Origin: a virus
Virus record (IMG/VR): IMGVR_UViG_3300042389_001027
Span: 1-64,000 of that record
Strand: one strand, 5' to 3'
DNA length: 64,000 nucleotides
Below the pieces are notes generated by a model. That model was not told the origin of the DNA. It saw only the letters and a list, made by a program, of their open reading frames with translations, and did no database searches. Positions 1 to 7,820 of the stretch are shown in pieces; within the stretch, counting starts at the first letter, position 1; every line of letters begins with the position of its first letter. The position numbers and the translations under genes are program-made.

Positions 1-1538
1 CCAAGTGGCGCGTGGTGTTCTAGCCACATGGCGCAACCGTATACATCGCGTAAAGTGTCAAGATATTTAGCGACTTCAATTGCAACGCTTTCGCTGGTTC
101 TTCCGCCGGGGTCAATGAAAGACTTATAGAGCGGTCCCATGATTAGCAACTGGGGCTTTGCCTGCTCAATCGCTTCCTCAAGAATCGCCCTGTCTGACGC
201 CTTGAGTAAATCCAGTCCTGCTGGCTTGATTAATAGTTGAGCGTCCGCCTTTCGCACGTGTCCATAATGTAGTGCTGCCCCCATGATTTGCTTTGAGGTA
301 CGACGGATGATGCGCTCAGGGTTTTCTAGGTCAACAGTCAGAGTGCGAATCGGAGCAATTTTAGACATGGTGAATGGGTGCAACCCTGCCGCAGAACAAA
401 GAGCAATCTGACGCGCGAGCATCGTCTTGCCAACACCTTCGGCTGCAACAACAATTACTCTTTCGCCCTTTTCAATAAGTTGCGGAATTACCCAATCGTA
501 TGCATCAGATTCTGTTTCCTCAAGAAAATCTTGCCAAACAACAAGACGACCTTTGTCTCCGAGTTCTTGCCTATTCGTGGAATTGAGCAGAAGTGACGCA
601 CGATTAAGTTTCTGTTCTAATGAAATATCCCCTCGTGTAAGAATTGCTTCAATACCCCGAAGAATCTCGCCAGATGTGTCAGGTGCCTGACTATCGGGTT
701 CTTGTTCGTGTGCAACTTCTGGTGGTGCTTCTGCTGGTTGCTCTGGTTCGTTGAATTCCAGTAAGTCGTCAATGTTGAGACCATGCTCAAGCATCTCAGA
801 AATATCTTTACTTCCCTGAGGAGGTATGAACTTAGCAACAGTACAACCAGCCGCTTCAAGTGCTGAGCCAACAAGTTCTACGTGTTCTCGCCCAACGTCA
901 TCCCTGTCAGAAATTATGAATACGTTTGCTCCAGCGAGCGCTTCCGTGTGGATGTCCTGCCATTTGCCAGCACCATTTGGAGGAGTGGTAGCGCATAGAC
1001 CGAGGGCAACGAGGTTGTCCGCATCTTTCTCCCCTTCTACAAGCCATATGATTTCTCCTTTTTGTTTAGCAAGCAATAACTCAGGTAGGCGATAAAGAAC
1101 TTTGGGTGTGTCGCCAAGGTTAAAAATCCACTCTCCAGTGTCTTTATTCGGACGTCGTTGGCGGAATGTTTTCTGTCCGCGCTCATTGACCAGTCGTTGT
1201 TTTTGGAATAGTAAAGTTCCGTCGGCATCGCGATAGTTATAGGTAGCGACAAGAGTCAATTTTTCTTTTTTAGGTTTATCAGGTATGTCTGTTCGTGGTG
1301 GGAAGAGTGATGCTTTCTGAACTCCCATTGCCTCGCAAATTTCGTCTACGTTGCAGCCACTGCCTCGGTGGCATGTAACAAGTACGCGACCATCGCTGCC
1401 TTGCCCAATTGATAGTGACGGGTTTGAGTCATCATTCCGACACGGACAGCGTGCTGACCAATTAGAGCCGTTATCGCGAACTCCCTGCAAACGACCAAGG
1501 AATGATTCAATTTCGGGTGAGGATGTTCTTGGCGTCAT
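1..1538 (-). CDS. DNA primase-helicase (zinc finger, TOPRIM, RecA-like ATPase), 3' end outside window
   Basis: Probable replicative primase fused to a helicase/ATPase domain. About 512 codons are present and the frame is still open at base 1, so the C terminus is missing. An N-terminal CPC...CHRGSGC cluster resembles a CHC2-type primase zinc finger. A TOPRIM-like core follows (WLVEGEKDAD, then IISDRDDVG with the acidic metal-binding residues). A RecA-like ATPase comes next, with a Walker A-like AAEGVGKT and a hydrophobic Walker B-like strand. The ATG at 1538 overlaps the thyX stop (ATGA), so the two genes are translationally coupled. Expected to make primers and unwind DNA at the phage fork. 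The domain order is seen in the translation; helicase activity is inferred. Confidence 0.88.
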   Translation of the reverse strand, partial: MTPRTSSPEIESFLGRLQGVRDNGSNWSARCPCRNDDSNPSLSIGQGSDGRVLVTCHRGSGCNVDEICEAMGVQKASLFPPRTDIPDKPKKEKLTLVATYNYRDADGTLLFQKQRLVNERGQKTFRQRRPNKDTGEWIFNLGDTPKVLYRLPELLLAKQKGEIIWLVEGEKDADNLVALGLCATTPPNGAGKWQDIHTEALAGANVFIISDRDDVGREHVELVGSALEAAGCTVAKFIPPQGSKDISEMLEHGLNIDDLLEFNEPEQPAEAPPEVAHEQEPDSQAPDTSGEILRGIEAILTRGDISLEQKLNRASLLLNSTNRQELGDKGRLVVWQDFLEETESDAYDWVIPQLIEKGERVIVVAAEGVGKTMLARQIALCSAAGLHPFTMSKIAPIRTLTVDLENPERIIRRTSKQIMGAALHYGHVRKADAQLLIKPAGLDLLKASDRAILEEAIEQAKPQLLIMGPLYKSFIDPGGRTSESVAIEVAKYLDTLRDVYGCAMWLEHHAPL

Positions 1539-2236
1539 GGGCAGGTACGTCCATTTTTAGTCCATGATTCATAAGTGTGTGGCATTACTTGAGCAAACAT
1601 AGATTCTGCTGCAATAGCGTATTCACGGATTTCCTGTTGTGCCGCAGGCGCTGTGCGAAGTTCAAGGAAGTTCATCAATGAACGTGCGTTAACTGTCCAG
1701 TAGAACTCAGTAAAGATGTTGACTGGCAAGACAAGACGTGCCTGCTCTTTCGCTACGCCCAACTGGAGGAGGTACAGGTAGGTTGCGTATGCCCGTTCGT
1801 TGGCATCGGATATGGCTCGTCGTGCTTCGTGGGCATCATTTTCAGATGTTTCAAAAATTGGTGAATATTCGTAGTTGCCTTGTTTGCCTTTTTGCTGACG
1901 GATGTCCTCAACGCGTGGTGTGTAGAACGTGCTGGGCATTTCTGAGTATCGTGCAGAGAATTCATTAAAAGAACCGATGCGGTGACGGAACCATTCACGA
2001 GCGACGAAGATTGGGCACTTCACATGGAAGCGAAATGCGTTGTGTTCAAATGGTGTTCCATGACGCCAACGCATCAGGTAATTAATCAGACCAATGTCTT
2101 TATCTCGGAGAATATCGGTGTCTTGACCGAATGAAACCCGAGCCGAATTAACTACGCTGAGGTCGTCTGCCATATAAGCGTCTAGCCGAATGAAGCCATC
2201 GTTAACGTCTTGGTAGAAATCTTGTTGTTCAGGCAC
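1535..2236 (-). CDS. thyX: Flavin-dependent thymidylate synthase ThyX
   Basis: Makes dTMP from dUMP using FAD, NADPH and methylene-tetrahydrofolate, feeding phage DNA synthesis. The 233-residue length is normal for ThyX. The signature RHRIGSFNEFSARY (residues 84-97) matches the family motif RHRxxSxNExSxRY, and a TPFEHNAFRFHVKCP segment precedes it as in other ThyX proteins. The gene starts with GTG, overlaps the end of the WhiB gene by 8 nt and overlaps the primase start by 4 nt, so it sits in one leftward operon with them. With nrdJ it gives the phage its own dNTP supply. Confidence 0.96.
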   Translation of the reverse strand: MPEQQDFYQDVNDGFIRLDAYMADDLSVVNSARVSFGQDTDILRDKDIGLINYLMRWRHGTPFEHNAFRFHVKCPIFVAREWFRHRIGSFNEFSARYSEMPSTFYTPRVEDIRQQKGKQGNYEYSPIFETSENDAHEARRAISDANERAYATYLYLLQLGVAKEQARLVLPVNIFTEFYWTVNARSLMNFLELRTAPAAQQEIREYAIAAESMFAQVMPHTYESWTKNGRTCP

Positions 2237-2543
2237 GCGTGTTATCTTTCGTTATGCGTCGCGATACGCGACGGACTGTTGTGCTTTGTGATGTCAGTGC
2301 ACGTGGTGAGAGTTGGACTCCCAGTTTGCGGCGGTGCATTTCGCGTTCAACTTCTTTCATGCCACCCCATACGCCGTGGGTTTCGTTTTCAAGTGCGTAT
2401 TGAAGGCACTTTTCTGTGATGGCGCATGTGGAGCAAATCTTTATGGCTTGGAGGACGTTTACTTTACTCTCGCGCGAGTTGTCCTCGGGGAACCACCAGT
2501 GTGTTGGATGTCCTTTGCAGGCACCCTCTATTCCGTTTTCCAA
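2229..2543 (-). CDS. WhiB-family Fe-S transcriptional regulator
   Basis: WhiB-like proteins bind a 4Fe-4S cluster and act with the principal sigma factor in Actinobacteria; phage copies can interfere with host WhiB control. The four cluster cysteines are visible (C9, C37, C40, C46, i.e. C-x27-C-x2-C-x5-C), followed by the GVWGG turn (57-61) and a basic tail rich in Arg/Lys that would contact DNA. The 104-residue length is typical. The start is TTG, chosen because AGGGGG lies 6 nt upstream. It is first in the WhiB-thyX-primase group. This is the best host indicator in the window. Confidence 0.94.
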   Translation of the reverse strand: MENGIEGACKGHPTHWWFPEDNSRESKVNVLQAIKICSTCAITEKCLQYALENETHGVWGGMKEVEREMHRRKLGVQLSPRALTSQSTTVRRVSRRITKDNTRA

Positions 2544-2577
2544 ATTTAGCCCCCTCTATGCGTTAATGGATGACGAG

Positions 2578-2606
2578 AGAGTATCAGTCGTGTCGGGGAA
2601 GTGCAA
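2578..2606 (-). promoter_or_regulatory. Possible sigma-70-type promoter upstream of the WhiB gene
   Basis: On the minus strand TTGCAC (2606-2601) and TACTCT (2583-2578) are separated by exactly 17 nt, about 35 nt before the TTG start of the WhiB gene. An AGTGT-TC-ACACT inverted repeat lies just upstream, at about 2611-2622, and could be an operator. The -10 match is weak; this is a sequence-pattern call only. Confidence 0.3.
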
Positions 2607-2614
2607 ACGAGTGT

Positions 2615-3058
2615 TCACACTTTTTTTGCGACCATACGCTTTGCGTTATAGATGTCAAGAAAGATGTGGACATATTGTGCTTCAAGTATTCCGTCATCGT
2701 TGACCTCCATTACGACATCAATTGCTTCAGGGGGACATGAAAGAAATGAAGCAAGTGCCCCACGGAGTTTTTGAATTTCCAATTCTGCTTCGGCAATGTC
2801 GTCGGCGACAATGTCGGGCGCGTCAGGAAGTGGCTCTAATTCTTGTTTGCGTGGTTCGGTAAGTGCTTTGAGTTCAATGCCCTTGGCTTCCGCTACAACA
2901 CAGAGGGTGCACGCAATTTTCGGAGCAGAACTTGGGCGTTTACGCACATCAGTGTGACCACACGCCAAGCGATGCCTATACTCAACTTTTCCCCATGAGC
3001 CAGTTCGCTCTATTGAAAGTATCTCTCGTTGGGGGGCGCTCTTGCGGTTTACTTCCAC
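2615..3058 (-). CDS. Hypothetical protein with a putative zinc-binding CGH/CxxC site
   Basis: 147 residues, family not recognised. The N-terminal third is basic and carries LACGHTDVRKRP followed about 15 residues later by CTLC, a Cys/His arrangement like a small treble-clef or zinc ribbon. The C-terminal half is acidic and helical (AEAELEIQKLRGALASFL) and ends with AKRMVAKKV. Starts at GTG; co-directional with the genes on both sides at short spacing, so part of the leftward early operon. A DNA- or RNA-binding adaptor is possible but not shown. Confidence 0.7.
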   Translation of the reverse strand: MEVNRKSAPQREILSIERTGSWGKVEYRHRLACGHTDVRKRPSSAPKIACTLCVVAEAKGIELKALTEPRKQELEPLPDAPDIVADDIAEAELEIQKLRGALASFLSCPPEAIDVVMEVNDDGILEAQYVHIFLDIYNAKRMVAKKV

Positions 3059-3067
3059 GCCGTAACG

Positions 3068-3559
3068 TTAGTTCTTCTTTTCGTTGCGACGAAGGAGGTC
3101 GTTGCGACATTCGTAAAGACCCTTTTTAATTTTATTAAAGTTGGGATGCGAGTCAATGAATTTGAGTGTCGTTTGATAGGAAAATCCAGACTGCTCTACA
3201 AGTTGTTCTGTGGTGAACTGTTCTCCATCATGAGCGCGTGCCCAGTTAACAAACGCCGTATAGCGTTGTGAACGAGTATGGCTGACTGGCTCGTCTGTGT
3301 CTGTTTCACGCGGACGAATCCATCCGACTAGGTGGCATCTTTCTGCTTTGAACGAACGCCACATTCCGTATCCGTTCTGTCCCCCTACGCACGTAATTGA
3401 ACCGTCTGTGGAGTCAACGTATTTAAACTTAAACGTTCCCGCTTCGCCCTCAACCACTAACATTGTTCCTTCGTTGATGTCAACGCCGTCAACGGTTGCC
3501 AATGGTATTTGACGCTCGGATGTACTGGTTGAGTTGCTTGCTACTACTTTACGTTTCAA
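3068..3559 (-). CDS. Hypothetical protein with a C-terminal winged-helix-like segment
   Basis: 163 residues, family not recognised. The middle (residues 25-75) is rich in beta-strand and glycine. The C-terminal part, FTTEQLVEQSGFSYQTTLKF followed by a short Lys-rich turn, reads like a helix-turn-helix with a wing, so DNA binding is plausible. TTG start with AAAGG 7 nt upstream. Lies 9 nt from the next gene in the same leftward run. Confidence 0.68.
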   Translation of the reverse strand: MKRKVVASNSTSTSERQIPLATVDGVDINEGTMLVVEGEAGTFKFKYVDSTDGSITCVGGQNGYGMWRSFKAERCHLVGWIRPRETDTDEPVSHTRSQRYTAFVNWARAHDGEQFTTEQLVEQSGFSYQTTLKFIDSHPNFNKIKKGLYECRNDLLRRNEKKN

Positions 3560-3627
3560 GTCATAACCTTTCGTTTAGTATGTTTTATATGACTTCGCTA
3601 TAAATTTAGCACAGCCATGTAGCAATG

Positions 3628-4005
3628 TCAAATCTCAGTTTCGTTTTGCGGTTTTGTGTAGTTGATTGCTTTGCGGATTTGTTCAACAATTTGTTGCGCT
3701 TGCGACCCGCGTCCAAACATCGTGACGGGCTCACTGATTTCAAGTTGCTCATGCAACCATCCTAAGAACTGAAGATTGTAGACGCTGTCCTTTAGTTCTT
3801 CGCGAACAATACCGTCATTCCCGAAAATTGTCCCCTTGTGGTCGGACAGGTCGGATTGGAAATTACGCACGAGACCTGCTGAGCGAAGGTCTTCTTCAGA
3901 GAAGAACGGTGCATAAAACTCGGGGGCAAAAATCGTATGTCCATCTGGACAAACCTTGCCGTTGTCAAGGGCATTGCGTACTGTTTCAATAAGTTTAGTT
4001 TTCAT
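3628..4005 (-). CDS. Hypothetical protein
   Basis: 125 residues, no recognised family. Soluble, mixed alpha/beta, with an acidic patch (FFSEEDLRSAGLV) and no obvious catalytic motif, signal peptide or membrane segment. The ATG start is well supported by AAAGGA about 6 nt upstream. Spaced 14 nt from the following gene in the leftward early cluster. Confidence 0.7.
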   Translation of the reverse strand: MKTKLIETVRNALDNGKVCPDGHTIFAPEFYAPFFSEEDLRSAGLVRNFQSDLSDHKGTIFGNDGIVREELKDSVYNLQFLGWLHEQLEISEPVTMFGRGSQAQQIVEQIRKAINYTKPQNETEI

Positions 4006-4019
4006 AATTTTTCCTTTGT

Positions 4020-4301
4020 TTAGAAATCTGTTCCTGTGTATTCGGGGTATTCAAGTCTAAAGAACTCGGTGTCTTTATGCTCGTCGGAGAGCCACCAATC
4101 GTCATAGGTGCGCTCGCGATTCGGTGTGCGAAATGGCGTCACATGAAAGTTGCCATGGAAACCTTTCGCGAATTGTTCATCCATCCATGCGACTGCTTCC
4201 TCGCCGTTTGCGAACGGACCATAGCAATAGTCGTCTATATAGAGATTGCGATTATGTGAAACGGACACAAAACACGGTCCGAAGTTTTTAGGGTCTAACA
4301 T
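4020..4301 (-). CDS. Hypothetical small acidic, aromatic-rich protein
   Basis: 93 residues, unrecognised. Unusually rich in Tyr, Phe, Trp and Asp (NLYIDDYCYGPF; TYDDWWLSDEH; FFRLEYPEY). Such compact acidic aromatic proteins are common as phage early inhibitors or DNA mimics, but nothing here proves that. Ribosome site GGAAGG lies 4 nt before the ATG. Sits in the leftward run of small early genes. Confidence 0.7.
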   Translation of the reverse strand: MLDPKNFGPCFVSVSHNRNLYIDDYCYGPFANGEEAVAWMDEQFAKGFHGNFHVTPFRTPNRERTYDDWWLSDEHKDTEFFRLEYPEYTGTDF

Positions 4302-4318
4302 TTAACCTTCCTATTTGT

Positions 4319-4567
4319 TTACTGCTTTGAGTCTAGCAGTCTCCCAAGTGCTTTGCAAATAATTGTTGAGAGTGTCAATACAAACGCTGCCCCAATGCAA
4401 TTGAGGAGATGTGCGTCGTATGCTTTCATCTTCCCTGTGAATTGATTCTCGGTGTAGAACGAAGCAATGTCAATCGCCAACCACAAGGCGGTGCCAGTAA
4501 CGATTGATATTGCAGCGGCTACGAGGACGGTCTTGATTGCGATAAATGCAGATGATTTTAGTGCCAT
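4319..4567 (-). CDS. Small two-pass membrane protein
   Basis: 82 residues with two clear hydrophobic segments (about 10-35 and 56-75) joined by a polar loop (FYTENQFTGKMKAYDAH), and a basic C terminus. Inner-membrane location is expected. The ATG at 4567 was chosen over an in-frame GTG 9 nt upstream because AAGG lies 8 nt before the ATG and would overlap the GTG. Role unknown; superinfection exclusion or membrane modification are possibilities for an early phage membrane protein. Confidence 0.65.
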   Translation of the reverse strand: MALKSSAFIAIKTVLVAAAISIVTGTALWLAIDIASFYTENQFTGKMKAYDAHLLNCIGAAFVLTLSTIICKALGRLLDSKQ

Positions 4568-4588
4568 GACCAGCACCTTAGCAGTTTT

Positions 4589-4912
4589 TTATTCTTCTAG
4601 CAACCTGTTGTGTTTATCTACGATTTTGGTGTTGAGAGCCGATTGTTCCGTACTTTTGTCCCAAACTTCCGCTTGGGAATTCGGTGATTGTCGCTGCAGC
4701 GATGCGATTACTTGACTCACTTCGTAGGCGGACATCTCGTATTTCTTTGGCGAGAAGCGCGGTTTTCGCTCGCTCGCGCGCGAGTGCGATTTCGGTTTCC
4801 ACGAGAATGTGATTATCCATTTTCCTAGTTTAACGCCTATCTCTTGGTCGTCGGAGAAGTAACATATACCTACCTCAATAGTGTTAAGTGACCTATCAAG
4901 GGAAACCCGCAT
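4589..4912 (-). CDS. Hypothetical protein (reading frame uncertain)
   Basis: 107 residues, unrecognised, starting 3 nt after the preceding stop with AAGG about 8 nt upstream. The N-terminal half looks like ordinary protein (beta-rich, ending KLGKWIITFSW). The same DNA also holds a 68-codon frame at 4614-4820 whose start (MDNHILVETEIALARERAKT) looks like a good amphipathic helix. One frame, the other or both may be translated; this one fills the gap between neighbours best. Confidence 0.5.
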   Translation of the reverse strand: MRVSLDRSLNTIEVGICYFSDDQEIGVKLGKWIITFSWKPKSHSRASERKPRFSPKKYEMSAYEVSQVIASLQRQSPNSQAEVWDKSTEQSALNTKIVDKHNRLLEE

Positions 4913-4915
4913 TTT

Positions 4916-5287
4916 CTACGCCTTGGAGTCCGATTCATCTGGGTATGGTCGCCACTGCACGGGGAATTGAGTCGTCGGGATTTCCCGAAGAGAGACCGCA
5001 ATGTTGTGCACGACTCGCGAGTCAAGCGGAAGTTTCCTATCAAGGTAAATTGCCCATGGGTGACCGTAGAGTTTTTCAGAATAGTGTGACATCAAAATGG
5101 GTAATGAGCGTTTTAGCAGCGAGCGTTGCCTAGCCTCATTTTCTGCTAGGTGCTTCATTGCTGCTTGAACCTCGCCAATTGAAAACTGGTGTGGTTTCTC
5201 TACTATGTCTGGGAAGTGGACTTCTTTTTTTTCTGCGTCGTGTTGTAGTGCGCGTTCCATGGCACCACGCATTGCCTCAAAATCCAT
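4916..5287 (-). CDS. Hypothetical protein
   Basis: 123 residues, no known family. Mostly helical and charged at the N terminus (MERALQHDAEKKEVHF; VQAAMKHLAENEARQRSLLKR), with a Pro/Trp-rich C-terminal tail. Its start overlaps the stop of the upstream gene (TAATG), so the pair is translationally coupled. No catalytic motif or membrane segment seen. Confidence 0.7.
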   Translation of the reverse strand: MDFEAMRGAMERALQHDAEKKEVHFPDIVEKPHQFSIGEVQAAMKHLAENEARQRSLLKRSLPILMSHYSEKLYGHPWAIYLDRKLPLDSRVVHNIAVSLREIPTTQFPVQWRPYPDESDSKA

Positions 5288-5535
5288 TACGCACCACCGA
5301 TTGCAAGTGTGGTGAGAATTGAGTGCAGGTCGGGATTGGTGTCTGCCAATTGTTTCATTTCATCGGGGTGTTTGGAAATAAAAGTCCGCAGGGCTATTAG
5401 TGAAGGGCTTGCGGATGGAATCGTACTGTAGGTGACGACGACATCAGGGATTGATGAGTCAACCGTTACTGCGCTTAGATAACCACTGGATTGAGTGCCC
5501 CCGTAGTCACCGGGGCGACGGAGGAAATTGCACAT
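5287..5535 (-). CDS. Hypothetical small protein
   Basis: 82 residues, unrecognised. Ser/Thr-rich N-terminal half, then an amphipathic C-terminal region (LIALRTFISKHPDEMKQLAD). Coupled by stop/start overlaps (TAATG) to both neighbours, with GGGAGAA about 9 nt before the ATG. Part of the same leftward early operon. Confidence 0.65.
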   Translation of the reverse strand: MCNFLRRPGDYGGTQSSGYLSAVTVDSSIPDVVVTYSTIPSASPSLIALRTFISKHPDEMKQLADTNPDLHSILTTLAIGGA

Positions 5536-5789
5536 TACGCGTTCTTCTCCCGTTCGTTTACCTCATCACAGATTTGCTTCCACACGTCTGGCATATTTTT
5601 CCGCAACCAGACTGCTGCTTGGGTGTTTCGTTTTGCTTGCAGGTGCGTGTACTTGCGCGTCTTTGCGCGTCCGCCATCTGTCTTGCGGTACTTTTGCATG
5701 TATTCGCGTGCTGCTTTTCTGCAGTCTTCGCACCGACACTTGCTGTTTGTGTAGCAAGCGTATGTTCCGTGTTTAAGTTCGTTCGTCAT
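5535..5789 (-). CDS. Small zinc-binding protein of the HGT...CRCxxC type
   Basis: 84 residues. The N-terminal pattern LKHGTYACYTNSKCRCEDC followed by AAREYMQKYRKTDG matches a small Cys-rich protein often seen in actinophages (HGTxxxYxxxCRCxxCRxA). The cysteines probably hold a zinc ion, and the following Arg/Lys/Tyr helix suggests nucleic-acid binding. No biochemical function is known to me for the group. GGAGA precedes the ATG; its stop overlaps the start of the next gene. Confidence 0.78.
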   Translation of the reverse strand: MTNELKHGTYACYTNSKCRCEDCRKAAREYMQKYRKTDGGRAKTRKYTHLQAKRNTQAAVWLRKNMPDVWKQICDEVNEREKNA

Positions 5790-5812
5790 ATGTTCTCCGT
5801 ATGTTATGTCTA

Positions 5813-6079
5813 TTAGTACTGAGCCAGACGCTCAAGGCGCTGAACTTCTGCTTGTAGTTCGCTGATTTGTGCTTCGTAATCCCTGAGTGCTTTGCATGCC
5901 TGACCAAATAGATTCATGACAACTACAACACTACGGACGGAATCGTATTTCCACCAGTGCTCGTATTCGTCATTCATTTTTGATAGTAATTCAGGGTGTA
6001 CGTTTGGCATTGTTAGCGTCTCTGTTCCTCGTATCAATTCCAATTCCTTTGGCATTTTAGTATGTTTTTGCACTGCCAC
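5813..6079 (-). CDS. Small coiled-coil hypothetical protein
   Basis: 88 residues. The C-terminal third (KALRDYEAQISELQAEVQRL) has heptad spacing typical of a coiled coil, so it probably oligomerises. GTG start at 6079 with GGAAAAAA upstream; an in-frame ATG at 6055 is the alternative. It overlaps the end of the 43-aa zinc-ribbon gene in a different frame. Function unknown. Confidence 0.62.
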   Translation of the reverse strand: MAVQKHTKMPKELELIRGTETLTMPNVHPELLSKMNDEYEHWWKYDSVRSVVVVMNLFGQACKALRDYEAQISELQAEVQRLERLAQY

Positions 6080-6165
6080 TTATTTTTTCCAAGCAAGTAT
6101 CTGTAAGCCAAAGGTCTGAACCTGTGGCGTTTACAGAAGTGGCATTGTATAAATAGAGGGGGCAT
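6034..6165 (-). CDS. 43-residue zinc-ribbon protein
   Basis: A very short gene supported by GAGGAG 5 nt before the ATG at 6165. The product has two Cys pairs, CHFC near residue 8 and CKNILKC near residue 32, separated by a basic segment, which fits a minimal zinc ribbon. Its end overlaps the next gene. A longer in-frame reading to 6219 lacks a good ribosome site. Nucleic-acid or protein binding is plausible; no family recognised. Confidence 0.55.
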   Translation of the reverse strand: MPPLFIQCHFCKRHRFRPLAYRYLLGKNKWQCKNILKCQRNWN

Positions 6166-6194
6166 GAGTTCTCCTCGGTGGCTGTAAGTCACTA

Positions 6195-6208
6195 TAACAT
6201 GCATGTTA
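6195..6208. promoter_or_regulatory. Perfect 14-bp palindrome upstream of the small-gene run
   Basis: TAACATGCATGTTA reads the same on both strands and lies about 30 nt upstream of the 43-aa gene and 27 nt beyond the end of the deacetylase gene. A site of this size and position could be an operator for a dimeric repressor. No matching promoter hexamers are convincing. Confidence 0.3.
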
Positions 6209-6234
6209 GATGAAAACAACCCAGCAGCGGGGAA

Positions 6235-7101
6235 TTACTCCCCCGCCCACTGCTCAATCGTGAGTCGGTGCCAACCGACGACATCGTCCATTGACTTCTT
6301 GCCCCACGTGTAGCCACCCGCTAGGGCAAATACTGCTGGAGTATTGCCGATGAACGAACGAACTGCCGCTTCGCGGTAAATGATGTCCTCAATGTCAACA
6401 CCGCTGTTCAATGGGTCCATGCCTGCGTTGTAGATGATGACGTCAAATGGGGTGAGTGTCTCTGCGTACTCAAGAGCACGCTCAATCTGGTCGCTATAGT
6501 TTGCCGCTGATGCTTCCCAAATTGCGCTTTCACCACTTGGTTCGTAAGTGTCAAACAAGGAGCAAACAACGTCAATCTGTGTAACGGAGGGCATTTTTGA
6601 CTTGATGATGTCCCAAGTCCCACCACCGCCGTGAGCGTCAAAGTCAAGGACAAGTACGCGAGATGCTTCCATATCAAGTGCGTGACGAGCCGCGACTGCT
6701 AGACCGTTGACGGTACAAAACCCGCCACCCATTCCGCGACGGGCGTGATGGAGTCCTGAAGACAAACTTCCTGTCAGTGTGTTTTCTTCCAATGCGTAAT
6801 GGATTGCTCCGACAAGACCAGAACTGTGCGCTACCGCCATAGTCCAAATTCCTTCATCCCAATCAAACCCTTGGGATTCTGCAAGGTTCCTAGGTTTCCC
6901 AGATTGAAGGGCGTTTACATAGTCGTCCGTATGTATACGCTGGATGATGGACTTGGTCTCGTCTGCGAACAAGTATGGGTCGTAGATTTCCAGATTTTCA
7001 ACAGGGTCGTCATATAGGGACTTGATGATGTGTTGTGACTTTCGGGTCGTATCAAACGCATAGCGTGATGCGACATAGTCATCGTTGTAAAAAAGTTTCA
7101 T
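6235..7101 (-). CDS. Histone-deacetylase-superfamily (AcuC/HdaH-type) deacetylase
   Basis: Zinc-dependent enzyme of the arginase/deacetylase fold; bacterial members remove acetyl groups from lysine side chains or acetylpolyamines. All the family's active-site residues can be placed: His pair H118-H119 (SGLHHARRG), GGGFCTVNG (126-133), the D153-x-D155-x-H157 metal cluster (VLDFDAHGGGGT), D229 (NAGMDP) and the catalytic Tyr in GGY (264). The IHTDDYV segment near residue 56 is also typical. The 288-residue length is normal and intact. ATG with GGAGAAAG upstream; 15 nt downstream of the phosphatase gene, so co-transcribed. The substrate cannot be read from sequence. Confidence 0.88.
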   Translation of the reverse strand: MKLFYNDDYVASRYAFDTTRKSQHIIKSLYDDPVENLEIYDPYLFADETKSIIQRIHTDDYVNALQSGKPRNLAESQGFDWDEGIWTMAVAHSSGLVGAIHYALEENTLTGSLSSGLHHARRGMGGGFCTVNGLAVAARHALDMEASRVLVLDFDAHGGGGTWDIIKSKMPSVTQIDVVCSLFDTYEPSGESAIWEASAANYSDQIERALEYAETLTPFDVIIYNAGMDPLNSGVDIEDIIYREAAVRSFIGNTPAVFALAGGYTWGKKSMDDVVGWHRLTIEQWAGE

Positions 7102-7116
7102 GTGTTTCTTTCTCCG

Positions 7117-7599
7117 TCAGTAATCGCGACGGTGTGTGTAAAGGATGTGAAGAAGGTCAAGTCCAAACAACCGTTCTAGGTGTTTGACGACGAGACTGTT
7201 AGGGATAAAGGGACGGAATCCGTCTCGGGTGAATCCACGAGAATCGGGTGGTTGTGAATCACGAAGGGTAATGAATGCATCCTCGGGTTCTACGCCTCGG
7301 GCAATAGCGATTCCCCATGCTGTTGACGTTGAGCGCGACATGCCTGCGTGACAGTGCACGAGAATGTCTTCTCGGTCTACTCCCCAGTCAATCATGCGCT
7401 TGACATGTTCATAGGTTGGGGCGTTGCGTCCGACGGTGGTATCGTTAAACTCAACTACAAGGTGGTTGGGGTGACCCCATTGAACCTCGTTTGCAGATGG
7501 TCCTGCTGTGATAATGGCTGAGAACTGGTTTACCCAGTCTTCCGCCTCTTGAATATTGCCTACTACTGGCAACGTGACGTCTGTCACAATACTGTCCAT
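7117..7599 (-). CDS. Cys-based protein-tyrosine/dual-specificity phosphatase
   Basis: Carries the PTP loop HCHAGMSRS (residues 82-90) with nucleophile C83 and phosphate-binding R89, in the expected V-H-C-x5-R-S context, plus a preceding aspartate (FNDTT, near 53) that could be the general acid. At 160 residues it is the size of a compact dual-specificity phosphatase. First gene of the leftward operon, with AAGGAGG 5 nt before the ATG and a promoter-like sequence upstream. Probably removes phosphate from protein or small-molecule substrates of the host; the substrate is unknown. Pairing with the deacetylase is notable. Confidence 0.85.
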   Translation of the reverse strand: MDSIVTDVTLPVVGNIQEAEDWVNQFSAIITAGPSANEVQWGHPNHLVVEFNDTTVGRNAPTYEHVKRMIDWGVDREDILVHCHAGMSRSTSTAWGIAIARGVEPEDAFITLRDSQPPDSRGFTRDGFRPFIPNSLVVKHLERLFGLDLLHILYTHRRDY

Positions 7600-7637
7600 T
7601 GGAGCCTCCTTGGCTGTCTAGTAACTATGGATATAAC

Positions 7638-7666
7638 ACTTTACATCGTTTATGTCGCCAATGCAA
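7638..7666 (-). promoter_or_regulatory. Likely leftward promoter for the phosphatase/deacetylase/early operon
   Basis: On the minus strand TTGCAT (7666-7661) and TAAAGT (7643-7638) are 17 nt apart, about 40 nt upstream of the phosphatase start. It is placed where a divergent promoter is needed, since all genes leftward to base 1 are on this strand. Confidence 0.4.
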
Positions 7667-7820
7667 CCCCTACGAGGAATTTATTCGTTTAGCCATATAA
7701 GCAGCAGGCACATCAAAACCATCACTGCAACCAAAACCAACATATATCCACACTACGGGGTTGTGAGTCTCTGCGCAAGAGGGTAATCTTCATTCCTGTC
7801 AGAAATATTCCGCACAAAGG

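Noticed and set aside
7681-7743. 20-codon hydrophobic minus-strand microprotein
   Set aside because: No ribosome site and too short to separate from chance; mentioned only in the intergenic entry.
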